Part shown: positions 14,514 through 22,441 of the stretch, piece after piece | Layout of the letters: every line of letters starts with the position of its first letter | Numbering within the stretch: the stretch's first letter is position 1 | Source of the DNA: an uncultured Chloroflexales bacterium | Lineage (GTDB): Bacteria > Chloroflexota > Chloroflexia > Chloroflexales > Chloroflexaceae | Assembly: GCA_937902315.1 (NCBI GenBank) | Contig: CALGUG010000004.1 | Location: 1-31,845 of the forward strand | Reading direction: 5' to 3' | DNA length: 31,845 nt | Made by a program: the position numbers and the translations under genes | Notes under the pieces: generated by a model | Databases searched by the model: none | What the model was told of the DNA's origin: nothing | Seen by the model: the letters and a program-made list of their open reading frames with translations, nothing else

Positions 14514-14571
14514 ACTGCCTTCGACAAGCAACGATGTATCCTTGAGAGCACAGAACGGGGAGATCAACATT

Positions 14572-14685
14572 CACTCCCTCGCCCGCAGTGCGGGAGAGGG
14601 GACCGGGGGGGAGGGCAGATAGCTCTGAGCTTATGGAGATGTGTGGGTAATGTACAGCTTGCGGCAGAAGGGCTGGGGATGAGGG
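14572..14685 (+). repeat. Dispersed repeat A, copy 2 (longer copy)
   Basis: It matches the window start (1-87) and shows the left part missing there: CTCGCCCGCAGTGCGGGAGAGGG, which can fold on itself, followed by the G-run and GAGGGCAGATA. It lies just downstream of the response-regulator gene's stop. Confidence 0.75.
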
Positions 14686-14746
14686 CCGCTAACAGCACGA
14701 AGCTTAACGATCAGCAAGCAGTACGATAGCCATCGAGAGCCGAGCA

Positions 14747-15379
14747 TTACAGACCAGCCTCACGGGCACGCGCGATCGCCTCGCTACGTTCGCTCACCTC
14801 AAGCTTGCCGAAAATATTTGTAACATGGTTGCGCACCGTCTTCGAGCTGATATGCAATCGCGCCGCGATCTCGTTATTCGACAAGCCACTGGCGATCAGA
14901 CTCAGCACTTCGCGCTCGCGCTCCGACAGCTCGGGGAAGGGCTGCGCCCGCTCGCTTCGACTAAACACCCGCGTGAGGCGCTGCGCCATGGCCGGGCTAA
15001 AGATCGCCTCGCCATTGCTGGCCGCGCTGATCGCCCGTGCGACCTCGTTACAGTCGGCGCCCTTCAGCAGATAGCCCCGCGCACCGACCCGCATCGCCGC
15101 CACCAACGATTCATCGTCTTCGAGCATGGTCAACATCAAGATACCGATGTGTGGGCAGCTCTGTTGGATCTGCTGAGTCGCCTCGATCCCGCTGCGGCGC
15201 GGCATATGGATATCCATCAAGATGATGTCGGGCTGCAACTGCAGCGCCAACTCAAGCGCCTCATCGCCGTCGCTCGCTTCGCCCACCACCTCAAGGTTAG
15301 GGATCGCCTTCAACAGCGCCCGCAAGCCCTTGCGAAAAAAGGCATGATCGTCGGCGATCAAAATCCGTGTCGTTTCCAT
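14747..15379 (-). CDS. NarL/LuxR-type response regulator
   Basis: This 210-residue response regulator has a receiver domain at residues 1-120 with the acidic pair in IADDHAFF, phospho-acceptor Asp56 in LMDIHMPR, and the conserved Lys in GYLLKGAD. The LuxR/NarL helix-turn-helix lies at about 148-205 (SEREREVLSLIASGLSNNEI, then SSKTVRNHVTNIFGKL). The start at 15379 overlaps the kinase stop by one base (TAATG), a firm sign of translation coupling. The 88 codons of open frame upstream are inside the kinase gene in another frame. It is the output of the sensor kinase upstream. Its targets may include the GTCC array at 18100-18164 (inference). Confidence 0.95.
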   Translation of the reverse strand: METTRILIADDHAFFRKGLRALLKAIPNLEVVGEASDGDEALELALQLQPDIILMDIHMPRRSGIEATQQIQQSCPHIGILMLTMLEDDESLVAAMRVGARGYLLKGADCNEVARAISAASNGEAIFSPAMAQRLTRVFSRSERAQPFPELSEREREVLSLIASGLSNNEIAARLHISSKTVRNHVTNIFGKLEVSERSEAIARAREAGL

Positions 15380-17424
15380 TAACTCACCTCTCGCGGTAAG
15401 CTCACCCACACCTCGGTGCCGCCCTCCGCATGGGCGCGCAGCTCGCACAAGCCGCCCAGCTCGCGCGCCCGTTCGCGAATCGAGTGCAGTCCGATCCCGG
15501 AACGATAGCCATCGGAGATTCCGACCCCATCGTCTCGAATAGCAAGCTCTAACGCGCCGTCGGCTTTGATCTCGATCCAACAAGTTGCCGCCCGAGCGTG
15601 ACGAATCACATTGTTGAGTGCTTCGATCACGATATAGTAACACGCTAACTCGACCGCAGCGGGCAGATGCGGCAAAGGCTCCTCCACATGCAGCTCGACC
15701 TTGATCCGACCGCTGCGCGCCATATTCTCGCAGTGATCGCGCAGAGTCGCCGCCAAGCCCAGTTGCCCCAGCGAGATCGGCCAGAGCTGATAGACCAACT
15801 GACGCACCGCCGCGATCGTAGCCTGCAGTTCCTGCTTCACCTCGGTCAGCAACTCGATGCTCGTATCGGGGTCGTCGCGCAGCAAACTGCGCGCCGCATC
15901 GATCTGCATCACCAAACCCGCCAAGGTCGGCCCCAGCCCATCGTGCAGATCGCGCTGCAAGCGTCGCCGCTCTTCCTCGCGCGCGCTCACCAAGCGCTCG
16001 CGCGAATACTGCAGATCAGCGTTCAATAACACCGTATGGGCCGCGATACTCACCTGCTGCGCCAGATCGCTCAACAGCCGAATCTCGCGCTGATCAAACA
16101 GCTCGTCGCCGTTGCGCTGGCCCACATTCATCGCGCCGATCTGCTCAGACTGATAGACCAGCGGTAAGCTGAGCTGAGCATCGACTGGCGCGCCGCTCGC
16201 AACCTGAGTCTTGCCGCTAGCATGGTCGCTGTTTAGCTCGATCGCCACATAAGGCAGCTTCAAGGTCTCGCGCAGCGTCTCGGCCACGGTTGGCAACACC
16301 GCCTCGGGCGAGATAGCCAGCGCCAAACGCTGCTTAAAACCCGCCAAAACGCGGTACGGATCGTCGCGATGCCCGAACAAGAGCTTGCTCAGCGCCTCTT
16401 GCAGATACAAACGCAGCTGCTGAAAGATCAGCGCGATCAGACCGGTCGCCACGATCTGCAGCAATAAGGCATTCCCGCCCGAAATCAGCCCCAAGCGCAC
16501 CAAAAACGAGCCGAAACCGATCACAATCGCGATATACAGCCCGACGATCAGCGCGCTCAACAGAAAATAGACCAACGTGCGATGAATAAGCGTGTTGATG
16601 TTAAACAGCTTATAGCGCAAAACGGCGATCCCGATCGCCGCCCACACCCCCGCCAGCGCAAACGTAAACCAGATCTGCCCGATCAGCTCCGGTAGAAACC
16701 ATTGCATGATCCGATCGCCCACAAACAGCACCATAATGCTATACAGCAGCCACTTGATCTGGTTGCGCTCCGCTGCATTGGTCTTCCACAAGCGCACACT
16801 AAGCCCAAGCACCATCGCGCAGAAGTTGAGCGACCAGGTAAAGGCCGCGATCAACTCCCACGAGCCATGCAAAGGTAAAAAACCGAACGGATTCGGCAAA
16901 CCGGGAGTCTCAAGATCATCCTGCCGAAAGGCCATCAAAAAGCTAACCAACGCCACGCTTGTCAGCATCCAATAGACCAGCCACCTCCAAGCTGGCGAGA
17001 GCAGCTTGCCGCTCGGAAAGTAGAGCGGCAACAGCAGCAAACCGCTCACAATCCCAGGCCCCCACAGCCAATACGCGAACCAAATGATCCAACTCGCGCC
17101 CGGCAGCGAGCCAGGCACAGTCTGTAAGCCATAGATCCCATATTGGCGCGCGAACTCGCCCCCGCTAAAGCACAGCGCATGCACAAGCAGACACCAGCCG
17201 ACCGGATTGCGCGGCTGGCGCGCGATCACAATGCCGCCCACATAGGCGGCTACCGGCTCGCTCACAATAAAGCTCAGACTATAAAACGAGTAGCCGTTCT
17301 GCAGACAGAGCCAGATCGAGGCAAGCACCAGCACAAGCACCGCAGCACCAGACAAGAGACTTGGCAACCAGATCGACTGCCAAGTCTGAAGTGCTTGCGG
17401 ACGCGAGCGAAGCTCACTCATCAT
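15379..17424 (-). CDS. Membrane sensor histidine kinase, NarL partner type
   Basis: This 681-residue kinase has about nine membrane segments in residues 20-335, including the ARQPRNPVGW and LLPLYFPSGKLLSP loops seen in many Chloroflexota and Actinobacteria kinases. A GAF-like domain follows at about 360-470. The HisKA_3 box has phospho-acceptor His494 (RRLQRDLHDGLGP). The ATPase domain carries an N-box (EALNNVIRHA, 601-610) and G-boxes DDGVGI (631-636) and GIGLHSIRERA (643-653). All catalytic elements look intact. Double ATG starts at 17424/17421 are preceded by AAGGAC. It lies 25 bases after the small membrane-protein gene, and its stop overlaps the regulator start. The signal is unknown; the GAF region may bind a small ligand. 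Confidence 0.94.
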   Translation of the reverse strand: MMSELRSRPQALQTWQSIWLPSLLSGAAVLVLVLASIWLCLQNGYSFYSLSFIVSEPVAAYVGGIVIARQPRNPVGWCLLVHALCFSGGEFARQYGIYGLQTVPGSLPGASWIIWFAYWLWGPGIVSGLLLLPLYFPSGKLLSPAWRWLVYWMLTSVALVSFLMAFRQDDLETPGLPNPFGFLPLHGSWELIAAFTWSLNFCAMVLGLSVRLWKTNAAERNQIKWLLYSIMVLFVGDRIMQWFLPELIGQIWFTFALAGVWAAIGIAVLRYKLFNINTLIHRTLVYFLLSALIVGLYIAIVIGFGSFLVRLGLISGGNALLLQIVATGLIALIFQQLRLYLQEALSKLLFGHRDDPYRVLAGFKQRLALAISPEAVLPTVAETLRETLKLPYVAIELNSDHASGKTQVASGAPVDAQLSLPLVYQSEQIGAMNVGQRNGDELFDQREIRLLSDLAQQVSIAAHTVLLNADLQYSRERLVSAREEERRRLQRDLHDGLGPTLAGLVMQIDAARSLLRDDPDTSIELLTEVKQELQATIAAVRQLVYQLWPISLGQLGLAATLRDHCENMARSGRIKVELHVEEPLPHLPAAVELACYYIVIEALNNVIRHARAATCWIEIKADGALELAIRDDGVGISDGYRSGIGLHSIRERARELGGLCELRAHAEGGTEVWVSLPREVS

Positions 17425-17449
17425 CGTCCTTAACCATTTCTACCGAGAT

Positions 17450-18046
17450 CTAAGGCGCCACCGAAACGGAGGAGGGAATATTTGCAGTCTCACCCTGCGC
17501 GACAGAAGCGCTCTGCCAGATCGCCAAACCGAGCAGGAACCAGCCGATCGCCAACCAAGTGAAGAAGAGCAGGCCGACCACAGTCCCCGACATATCGCTG
17601 CCCGTCACAATCGCAAAGAGGATGCTACAAGGCAGAGCTATGCCACAGATCATCACAATAAAACGTCGCCAGCCCGTCAATACAGCGCGCACCGCTATTG
17701 TAACTCCTAATATAAACATCCACATCATACTTACGGGCCAAGCGATATCGCTAATAATAAACAGCGGATGTTCATCGCTCAAGAGTGCGCTCGCCTCAAA
17801 GAAGCCAAACAGAGCGGCCAAAATCACCAATACGATCTGAAAACCTTGTGCGATTCGTCCCCAGAGATCGCGCCCGCTCGCCCCCAGCCTCCACAGAGCG
17901 ATCTGGCTGCATAACGAACCGATCATAAAGATCAAGCTAGCACTGCCAACAATCAGATTATTTTCTTTGCCATTTGGAATCAGCGCTTCCAACAACATCG
18001 CGGGAGCACATACCATAGCAACAATACTTAATAGACGCAGCTTCAC
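17450..18046 (-). CDS. Six-span membrane protein, first gene of the two-component operon
   Basis: This 198-residue hydrophobic protein has roughly six predicted spans and no recognised family motif. Charged loops (LGASGRDLWGR, TGWRR) alternate with the spans, and the C-terminus is a short Ser/Val/Ala tail. The GTG at 18046 is chosen because AAAGGAGA precedes it by 6 bases. The 25-base distance to the kinase gene indicates one operon. It may present a membrane signal to the kinase or be an accessory protein of the same system, as small membrane partners often precede NarL-type pairs (inference). It lies next to the divergent GTCC array. Confidence 0.7.
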   Translation of the reverse strand: MKLRLLSIVAMVCAPAMLLEALIPNGKENNLIVGSASLIFMIGSLCSQIALWRLGASGRDLWGRIAQGFQIVLVILAALFGFFEASALLSDEHPLFIISDIAWPVSMMWMFILGVTIAVRAVLTGWRRFIVMICGIALPCSILFAIVTGSDMSGTVVGLLFFTWLAIGWFLLGLAIWQSASVAQGETANIPSSVSVAP

Positions 18047-18099
18047 CGATCTCTCCTTTGTTTCAAACCGATCAACGCTCGCAGTCTATCAAGCCAAGC

Positions 18100-18164
18100 G
18101 TCCCAATGTCATCAGCAAGCCTGTCCTATTTCCGTCCAACTTTGTCCCATATGCCCTAGGACAA
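18100..18164. promoter_or_regulatory. Phased GTCC array with terminal inverted repeat
   Basis: GTCC occurs at 18100, 18123, 18134 and 18144, with steps of 23, 11 and 10 bases, close to whole helical turns. A GGAC at 18159 completes the inverted repeat TTGTCC-N11-GGACAA (18142-18164). The array lies between the divergent membrane-protein/kinase operon and the AIM24 gene. It is a plausible site for dimers of the NarL-type regulator encoded in that operon. Confidence 0.5.
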
Positions 18165-18292
18165 GCAAAGAGACTCGCAGACAGCCTCGCATAACGGCGG
18201 GCGCTATGCTACACTGAGGTCAGGCAAGCGGAATAGTCACACTCTAGCGCTTGTAGAAAAGCAATGTCTGTCTATCGAGAGGGGAAACATCC

Positions 18293-18955
18293 ATGAGATA
18301 TAGTTTGAGCGGTGAGATCGCCCAACGAGTACGTTTAGATTTCGAACCAAACGAGGCAGCTTGGGTCAGCAAAGGCGCGCTGATGGCCTATTCCGAAGGT
18401 ATTCACTGGGAGCCACGTGTGCCCGGCGGTTTGGGCGGCGCGATTCGACGCTCGCTCGCAGGCGAAGGCATCTCGCTCACCTACGTCGAGACCAAATACC
18501 CCAACCAATTCGCACTCTTAGCCTCGAGCTCGCCGGGTCACATCGCCGAATGGGATCTCAGCAACGGAGCGGTGGTCGCAACCCGAGGCTCCTTCCTCGC
18601 GGCTTGGGGCACACACATCGATATCAATGTGATCGTTGCGCAACGCACAGGCGCCGCCCTCTTCGGCGGGGCCGGGCTCTTCTTGCAGCGCGTCTCGGGT
18701 CAGGGCAAAGTGCTCATCCACGGTAGCGGCGACTTCGAGCGCCACGAGCTAACCCAAGGCCAAAAGCTCTTTGTCAGCACTGGCCACCTCGCAGCCTTCT
18801 CCGATAGCGTCGATTACGACATCCAAAGCGTAGGCGGCCTCGGCAAAGCGGTCTTCGGCGGCGAAGGTCTCTTTATGACCAAACTAACTGGGCCGGGCGT
18901 CGTGCTGCTCCAAACCCTCAAACGAGGCACCGCCGTTGCCAGCACCACAGGTTAA
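18293..18955 (+). CDS. AIM24/TIGR00266 family protein
   Basis: This 220-residue soluble protein is rich in beta strands and glycine and matches the AIM24 family. It has the repeated GGLGGAIRRSLAGEG and GGLGKAVFGGEGLF blocks, plus the RTGAALFGGAGLFLQRVSG segment that is typical of the double-psi/trefoil-like fold. The family is widespread in bacteria without a proven biochemical role; the yeast namesake is mitochondrial. No signal peptide or membrane helix is seen. The ATG at 18293 follows GAGAGGGG. It is divergent from the two-component operon, with the GTCC array between, so it could be a target of that system. No terminator is clear; repeat block D1 begins 60 bases later. Confidence 0.88.
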   Translation: MRYSLSGEIAQRVRLDFEPNEAAWVSKGALMAYSEGIHWEPRVPGGLGGAIRRSLAGEGISLTYVETKYPNQFALLASSSPGHIAEWDLSNGAVVATRGSFLAAWGTHIDINVIVAQRTGAALFGGAGLFLQRVSGQGKVLIHGSGDFERHELTQGQKLFVSTGHLAAFSDSVDYDIQSVGGLGKAVFGGEGLFMTKLTGPGVVLLQTLKRGTAVASTTG

Positions 18956-19014
18956 GCCCCCATCCTCAGCGCTTTGCCTCAGCGCAGCGGCCCCAAGACA
19001 CAGAAACACGTCTT

Positions 19015-19430
19015 ACCACTGAGACACTGAGACACTGAGAGATAAAGAGAATGAATTCGGAGCTTCAAGCATCACATGCTTACAAGCAACCTACACCGCA
19101 TTCGCAAATATATCAATCTAATCTCTAAAAGACTCTGTGCCTCAGTGCCTCTGTGGTGAATAAAAAAGCCTCTGTAGTGAATAAAAGAGCCTCAGTGGTG
19201 AATAAAAAAGCCTCTGTGGTGAATTAATTACCTACTACTGAGATACTGAGACACTGAGACACTGAGAGATAAAGAGAATGAATTCGGAGCTTCAAGCATC
19301 ACATGCTTACAAGCAACCTGCACCGCATTCGTAAATATATCAATCTAATCTCTAAAAGACTCTGTGCCTCTGTGCCTCAGTGGTGAATAAAAAAGCCTCT
19401 GTAGTGAATAAAAAAGCCTCAGTAGTGAAC
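19015..19430. repeat. Repeat D block 1: two tandem palindromic units with 21-base tails
   Basis: Two units start at 19015 and about 19233. Each opens with the 8-base tandem CACTGAGA, then GATAAAGAGAATGAATTCGG and the core GCTTCAAGCATCACATGCTT. Each closes with CTCTGTGCCTC...GTGGTGAAT, which is complementary to the opening. Behind each unit the 21-base block (GTGGTGAATAAAAAAGCCTCT and variants) repeats up to four times. The last tail supplies the stop codon of the SLC13-type gene. The 474 bases 18956-19429 hold nothing else. Confidence 0.85.
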
Positions 19431-21268
19431 TAAAAAGGATAGACCATCGGCAGGAAGAACACCATCAAAATCCCCATCGAAATCTGCAAGGGCAGGCCGA
19501 TCTTGATATATTCAAAGAAGCTATAGCGCCCGGCATTCATCACCAAAGCGTTGGGCGGAGTCGAAAAAGGCGAGGCAAAACACATACTAGCCCCAACCGC
19601 TACCGCAAACAGAAATGGATACGGGCTAACGCCCGCGCTCAACGCCGCTTGTAGCGCGATCGGCCCGAACAGCACCGCCGTAGCTGTATTGCTGATAAAA
19701 ATCGTCAGCGCCGAAGTCGCAAAATAGACCCCCGCCAACAAAAGGTAGGGGCCAGAGCTTCCCAACTGGGCCACCAACAGATCAGAGATCAGTCCGGCCG
19801 CTCCCGTCTTCTCAAACGCGGTCGACATCGGCAGCATAGCCCCGATCAGCACCACGCTCTCCCAGTTGATACTGCTATAAGCCTCTTCCATATTGCGCAA
19901 ACAGCCCGTCAGCAGCATCGCCACAGCCGCCAGCAGCACCGCCGTCACCGCCGCCACCACGTTAAAGGCCATCGCCAAAACCATAACCAGCATAATCACG
20001 CCCGCAATCGGCGCTTTCTGGTCGAGCGTCACCTTGGCCGCCTCGTTCAAAGGCTGCCCCACCAACACCATGTCGTGTTGCTGATCGGCCAACTTAGCGA
20101 TGTCCTCCCACTTGCCGTGAATCAACATCGCATCGCCGGCCCGCAGCGGAATATCTTTGATAATATGCGACAGATACTCATTCTGCCGCTGAATGCCCAG
20201 CACCATCACCTGATACTTCTCGCGAAACCGTATCTCGGCGATGCTACGGTTGACCAAACTTGAGTTCGGCATCACAAACACTTCAGCATACCCGAACTCC
20301 TGCATATTGGTCGAGAGCTGACGGTGCTTCTCCAACACCAATTGATAGTCGGCAATAAAGCGCTGAATATGTTGCTCCTCGCCGTAGCAATAAAACAGAT
20401 CGCCCTCTTCGATGCGCACCTTCGGCCCAGGCGAAAGCTCGTTGCCGCGTGCGAAGATCGAGCGCGGCTGCTGCTTTACAATCTTGCCGATCGTCACCTC
20501 ATAGCGAGCTGGGATCTGCAACTCGGCCAGAGTCTGGCCAACCAAGGTCGATTCGCTCGGAACCCGCAGCTTATACGACTGGTTGCGCAGGTTATACTCC
20601 TCGACCAGCTCTGTGATCGAGCGACCCTTGTGACGAGTGGCGTTGGAGAGTTCCTCTGGCTTCACCAGCAGCTTGCTACTAAAAAACAGAAACAGCATGC
20701 CGAACAGCAGGCCCGCCAGACCGCTCGGCGCGAACGCAAAGAAGCCCAGCGGCTCGAAGCCAGCTTCAACCAGAATCTCTTGAATCACCAAGTTGGGCGG
20801 GGTACTGATCAAGGTGAAGGAGGCCATACTGCTTGCAAAAGCCAGCGGCATCAAATAGCGCCGCGCGCTGATGCCCGCACTGGCCGCCATGCTCACAACG
20901 ATCGGGATCATCACCGCAACCGTGCCGGTATTGCTCACAAAGGTGCCAACCAAAGCCGTCGCAAGCATCACCACGATCAAAAGCAGGTCTTCGTTCGCGC
21001 CAGCCAAGCGCAGCAGCTTACTGCTGATCATCTTAGCCAGCCCGGTGCGAAAGATCGCCGCGCCCACCACAAACAGCCCGACCATCATGATCACGACCGA
21101 ATTCGAAAAACCCGCCAGAGCTTCGCTCGGTTCGAGAATATTCAAGAGCAATAAGGCCAGCAGAGCGCACAAAGCCACCAGATCCGAGCGAATCCGGCCC
21201 CATACAAAGAAGCCAGAAGTGATCAGCAGAATAAGCAGAGTCAATTGAAGTGAACTAAACACAAACAA
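19430..21268 (-). CDS. SLC13/DASS-type permease with two TrkA-C domains
   Basis: This inner-membrane permease of about 612 residues has N- and C-terminal membrane halves, each with the SNT motif (VSNTGTVAVM at about 111, and a second SNTA) followed by a TPPN loop (STPPNLVIQ, STPPNALVM). These are hallmarks of the divalent anion/sodium symporter (SLC13) superfamily. Two cytoplasmic TrkA-C domains sit between (about 230-312 and 325-405). They probably bind a nucleotide or other ligand and gate transport, as in SLC13-type sulfate/phosphate-related permeases. The substrate could be sulfate or a dicarboxylate. The start is uncertain: TTG 21268 is 4 bases from AGAGGA, and GTG 21262 is 10 bases from it. 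The stop codon is furnished by the adjoining repeat D tail. Confidence 0.9.
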   Translation of the reverse strand: MFVFSSLQLTLLILLITSGFFVWGRIRSDLVALCALLALLLLNILEPSEALAGFSNSVVIMMVGLFVVGAAIFRTGLAKMISSKLLRLAGANEDLLLIVVMLATALVGTFVSNTGTVAVMIPIVVSMAASAGISARRYLMPLAFASSMASFTLISTPPNLVIQEILVEAGFEPLGFFAFAPSGLAGLLFGMLFLFFSSKLLVKPEELSNATRHKGRSITELVEEYNLRNQSYKLRVPSESTLVGQTLAELQIPARYEVTIGKIVKQQPRSIFARGNELSPGPKVRIEEGDLFYCYGEEQHIQRFIADYQLVLEKHRQLSTNMQEFGYAEVFVMPNSSLVNRSIAEIRFREKYQVMVLGIQRQNEYLSHIIKDIPLRAGDAMLIHGKWEDIAKLADQQHDMVLVGQPLNEAAKVTLDQKAPIAGVIMLVMVLAMAFNVVAAVTAVLLAAVAMLLTGCLRNMEEAYSSINWESVVLIGAMLPMSTAFEKTGAAGLISDLLVAQLGSSGPYLLLAGVYFATSALTIFISNTATAVLFGPIALQAALSAGVSPYPFLFAVAVGASMCFASPFSTPPNALVMNAGRYSFFEYIKIGLPLQISMGILMVFFLPMVYPF

Positions 21269-21384
21269 AATATCCTCTAGGCAAGCATTTTTCAGTCTTT
21301 TCGCAACATATAACGTAGAAGGCTTTCGCTATTCTACTCGAAGTGCTGGTGAGCGCTCATCATTCAGCGCCTTTATTCTTGTGG

Positions 21385-22077
21385 TCACTCGTCGACAATG
21401 ATCCGATAACGCTGACTTGCTTCTTGGCCTTGGTTTTGACCCGTATAACCGGTGCGAATCAGATGGGCACCTGGCTCTAGTGGCTTTAACAAGACCCAAT
21501 AACCGTCGGAAACCAGATCAGGAACGCCGCCATCAAGGCTGTAACACTCCAAAGAAGAAGCGCGATAATCAAAGGGATTATCGAGCGAGAAGTCGTCAAC
21601 AATGGCAAACAGATCCGTTAGTTGAACATGCATATATTCCTCGCGCATCTCACCAGCGGGGCAGTCTTGTTGAGGTTCTTTGAACGCGCTTTGCGACATA
21701 ATGATCGGAAAGAAAAGATAGCTTCCCGCCGGAATATGGCACTCGCCCTGCTCGGCAGCTACAAAAAAGTTATCGGCAAGCAACCAAACATCGCCATTGG
21801 CATTCAAAGCACCACAGGTTGGCTGGCGCGCAGCATTCTGCATAAGCGGCCCAGCCCAAAGTGACCACTGCTCAACCAGCTCGCCGCGTGAATACAAGGG
21901 TGTGCCTTGGTCGGCGGGAATAAACGGCGACAAAGGCGAGAAGGTCGCGGTCGGAACGCGCTCTGTAGGCGCTGCGCCGCTTTGAACAGGCTCAGAAACG
22001 TTTTGACTAGGCCCACTACAACTGCTTAACAGCAACACGCACAGTAAAAACGCTGGCAGGAAGCTTCGAATACGCAC
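21385..22077 (-). CDS. Secreted lipoprotein of unknown function
   Basis: This is a 230-residue protein. The GTG at 22077 is chosen because AAAGGA lies 7 bases upstream and because it gives a textbook lipoprotein signal: RIRSFLPAF, a hydrophobic core, then LLSSC with Cys20. A longer frame from a TTG at 22107 would add ten polar residues before the signal. A Ser/Pro/Thr-rich linker (about 21-60) leads into an apparently globular part with several Cys (CGAL, GECHIPAG, QQDCPAG, LECYSL) that could form disulfides. The C-terminal half (GYWVLLKPLEPGAHLIRTGYTG) looks like a beta-sandwich strand pattern. I do not recognise the family. It lies 116 bases upstream of the SLC13-type gene on the same strand. 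Confidence 0.8.
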   Translation of the reverse strand: MRIRSFLPAFLLCVLLLSSCSGPSQNVSEPVQSGAAPTERVPTATFSPLSPFIPADQGTPLYSRGELVEQWSLWAGPLMQNAARQPTCGALNANGDVWLLADNFFVAAEQGECHIPAGSYLFFPIIMSQSAFKEPQQDCPAGEMREEYMHVQLTDLFAIVDDFSLDNPFDYRASSLECYSLDGGVPDLVSDGYWVLLKPLEPGAHLIRTGYTGQNQGQEASQRYRIIVDE

Positions 22078-22181
22078 GCGGCCATCCTTTCTGGTATGCT
22101 GCGCCAATCATTCTAGTCGATTGTATAAGCAGAACCTATCACTGACAAATAATAGCCTATCTGCTTGCCAAGCCTACAACT

Positions 22182-22240
22182 CTGGCGGCGTGGTCTCTCC
22201 CGCAAAGAAAGCTTCTAGCGCGTCCGCCTACGGCTATAAA
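22182..22240 (+). repeat. Dispersed palindromic repeat B, copy 4
   Basis: It begins CTGGCGGCGTGGTCTCTCC and ends with the exact core GCGTCCGCCTACGGCTAT. It sits in the 364-base gap 22078-22441 between the divergent lipoprotein and helicase genes. Apart from this element I see only weak promoter-like sequence near the helicase start. Confidence 0.75.
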
Positions 22241-22441
22241 CAGCCTATCCGCCCAAACGAGTCTATCTCGTCCTGCTCAAAGCTCGCTCAAAACAGGTCG
22301 ATTCAAACGAATGACCTATAGCCTCATCGAACGATCCAGCGGGCCTAACAGCTTGACAGAAGTGATAACGCTTTGGTAGCCTATACTTTACACACTTGCA
22401 CGATCGCGCAGCCTAACAACAAAACGATCAACGAGGTTTGT

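Noticed and set aside
14747..15643. 88-codon N-terminal extension of the response regulator
   Set aside because: It lies wholly inside the kinase gene in another frame; the TAATG overlap and the receiver-domain start fix the ATG at 15379.
22353..22387. TTGACA and TATACT as a promoter for the helicase operon
   Set aside because: The spacer is 23 bases, too long for a standard sigma-70 promoter; another start signal must exist.
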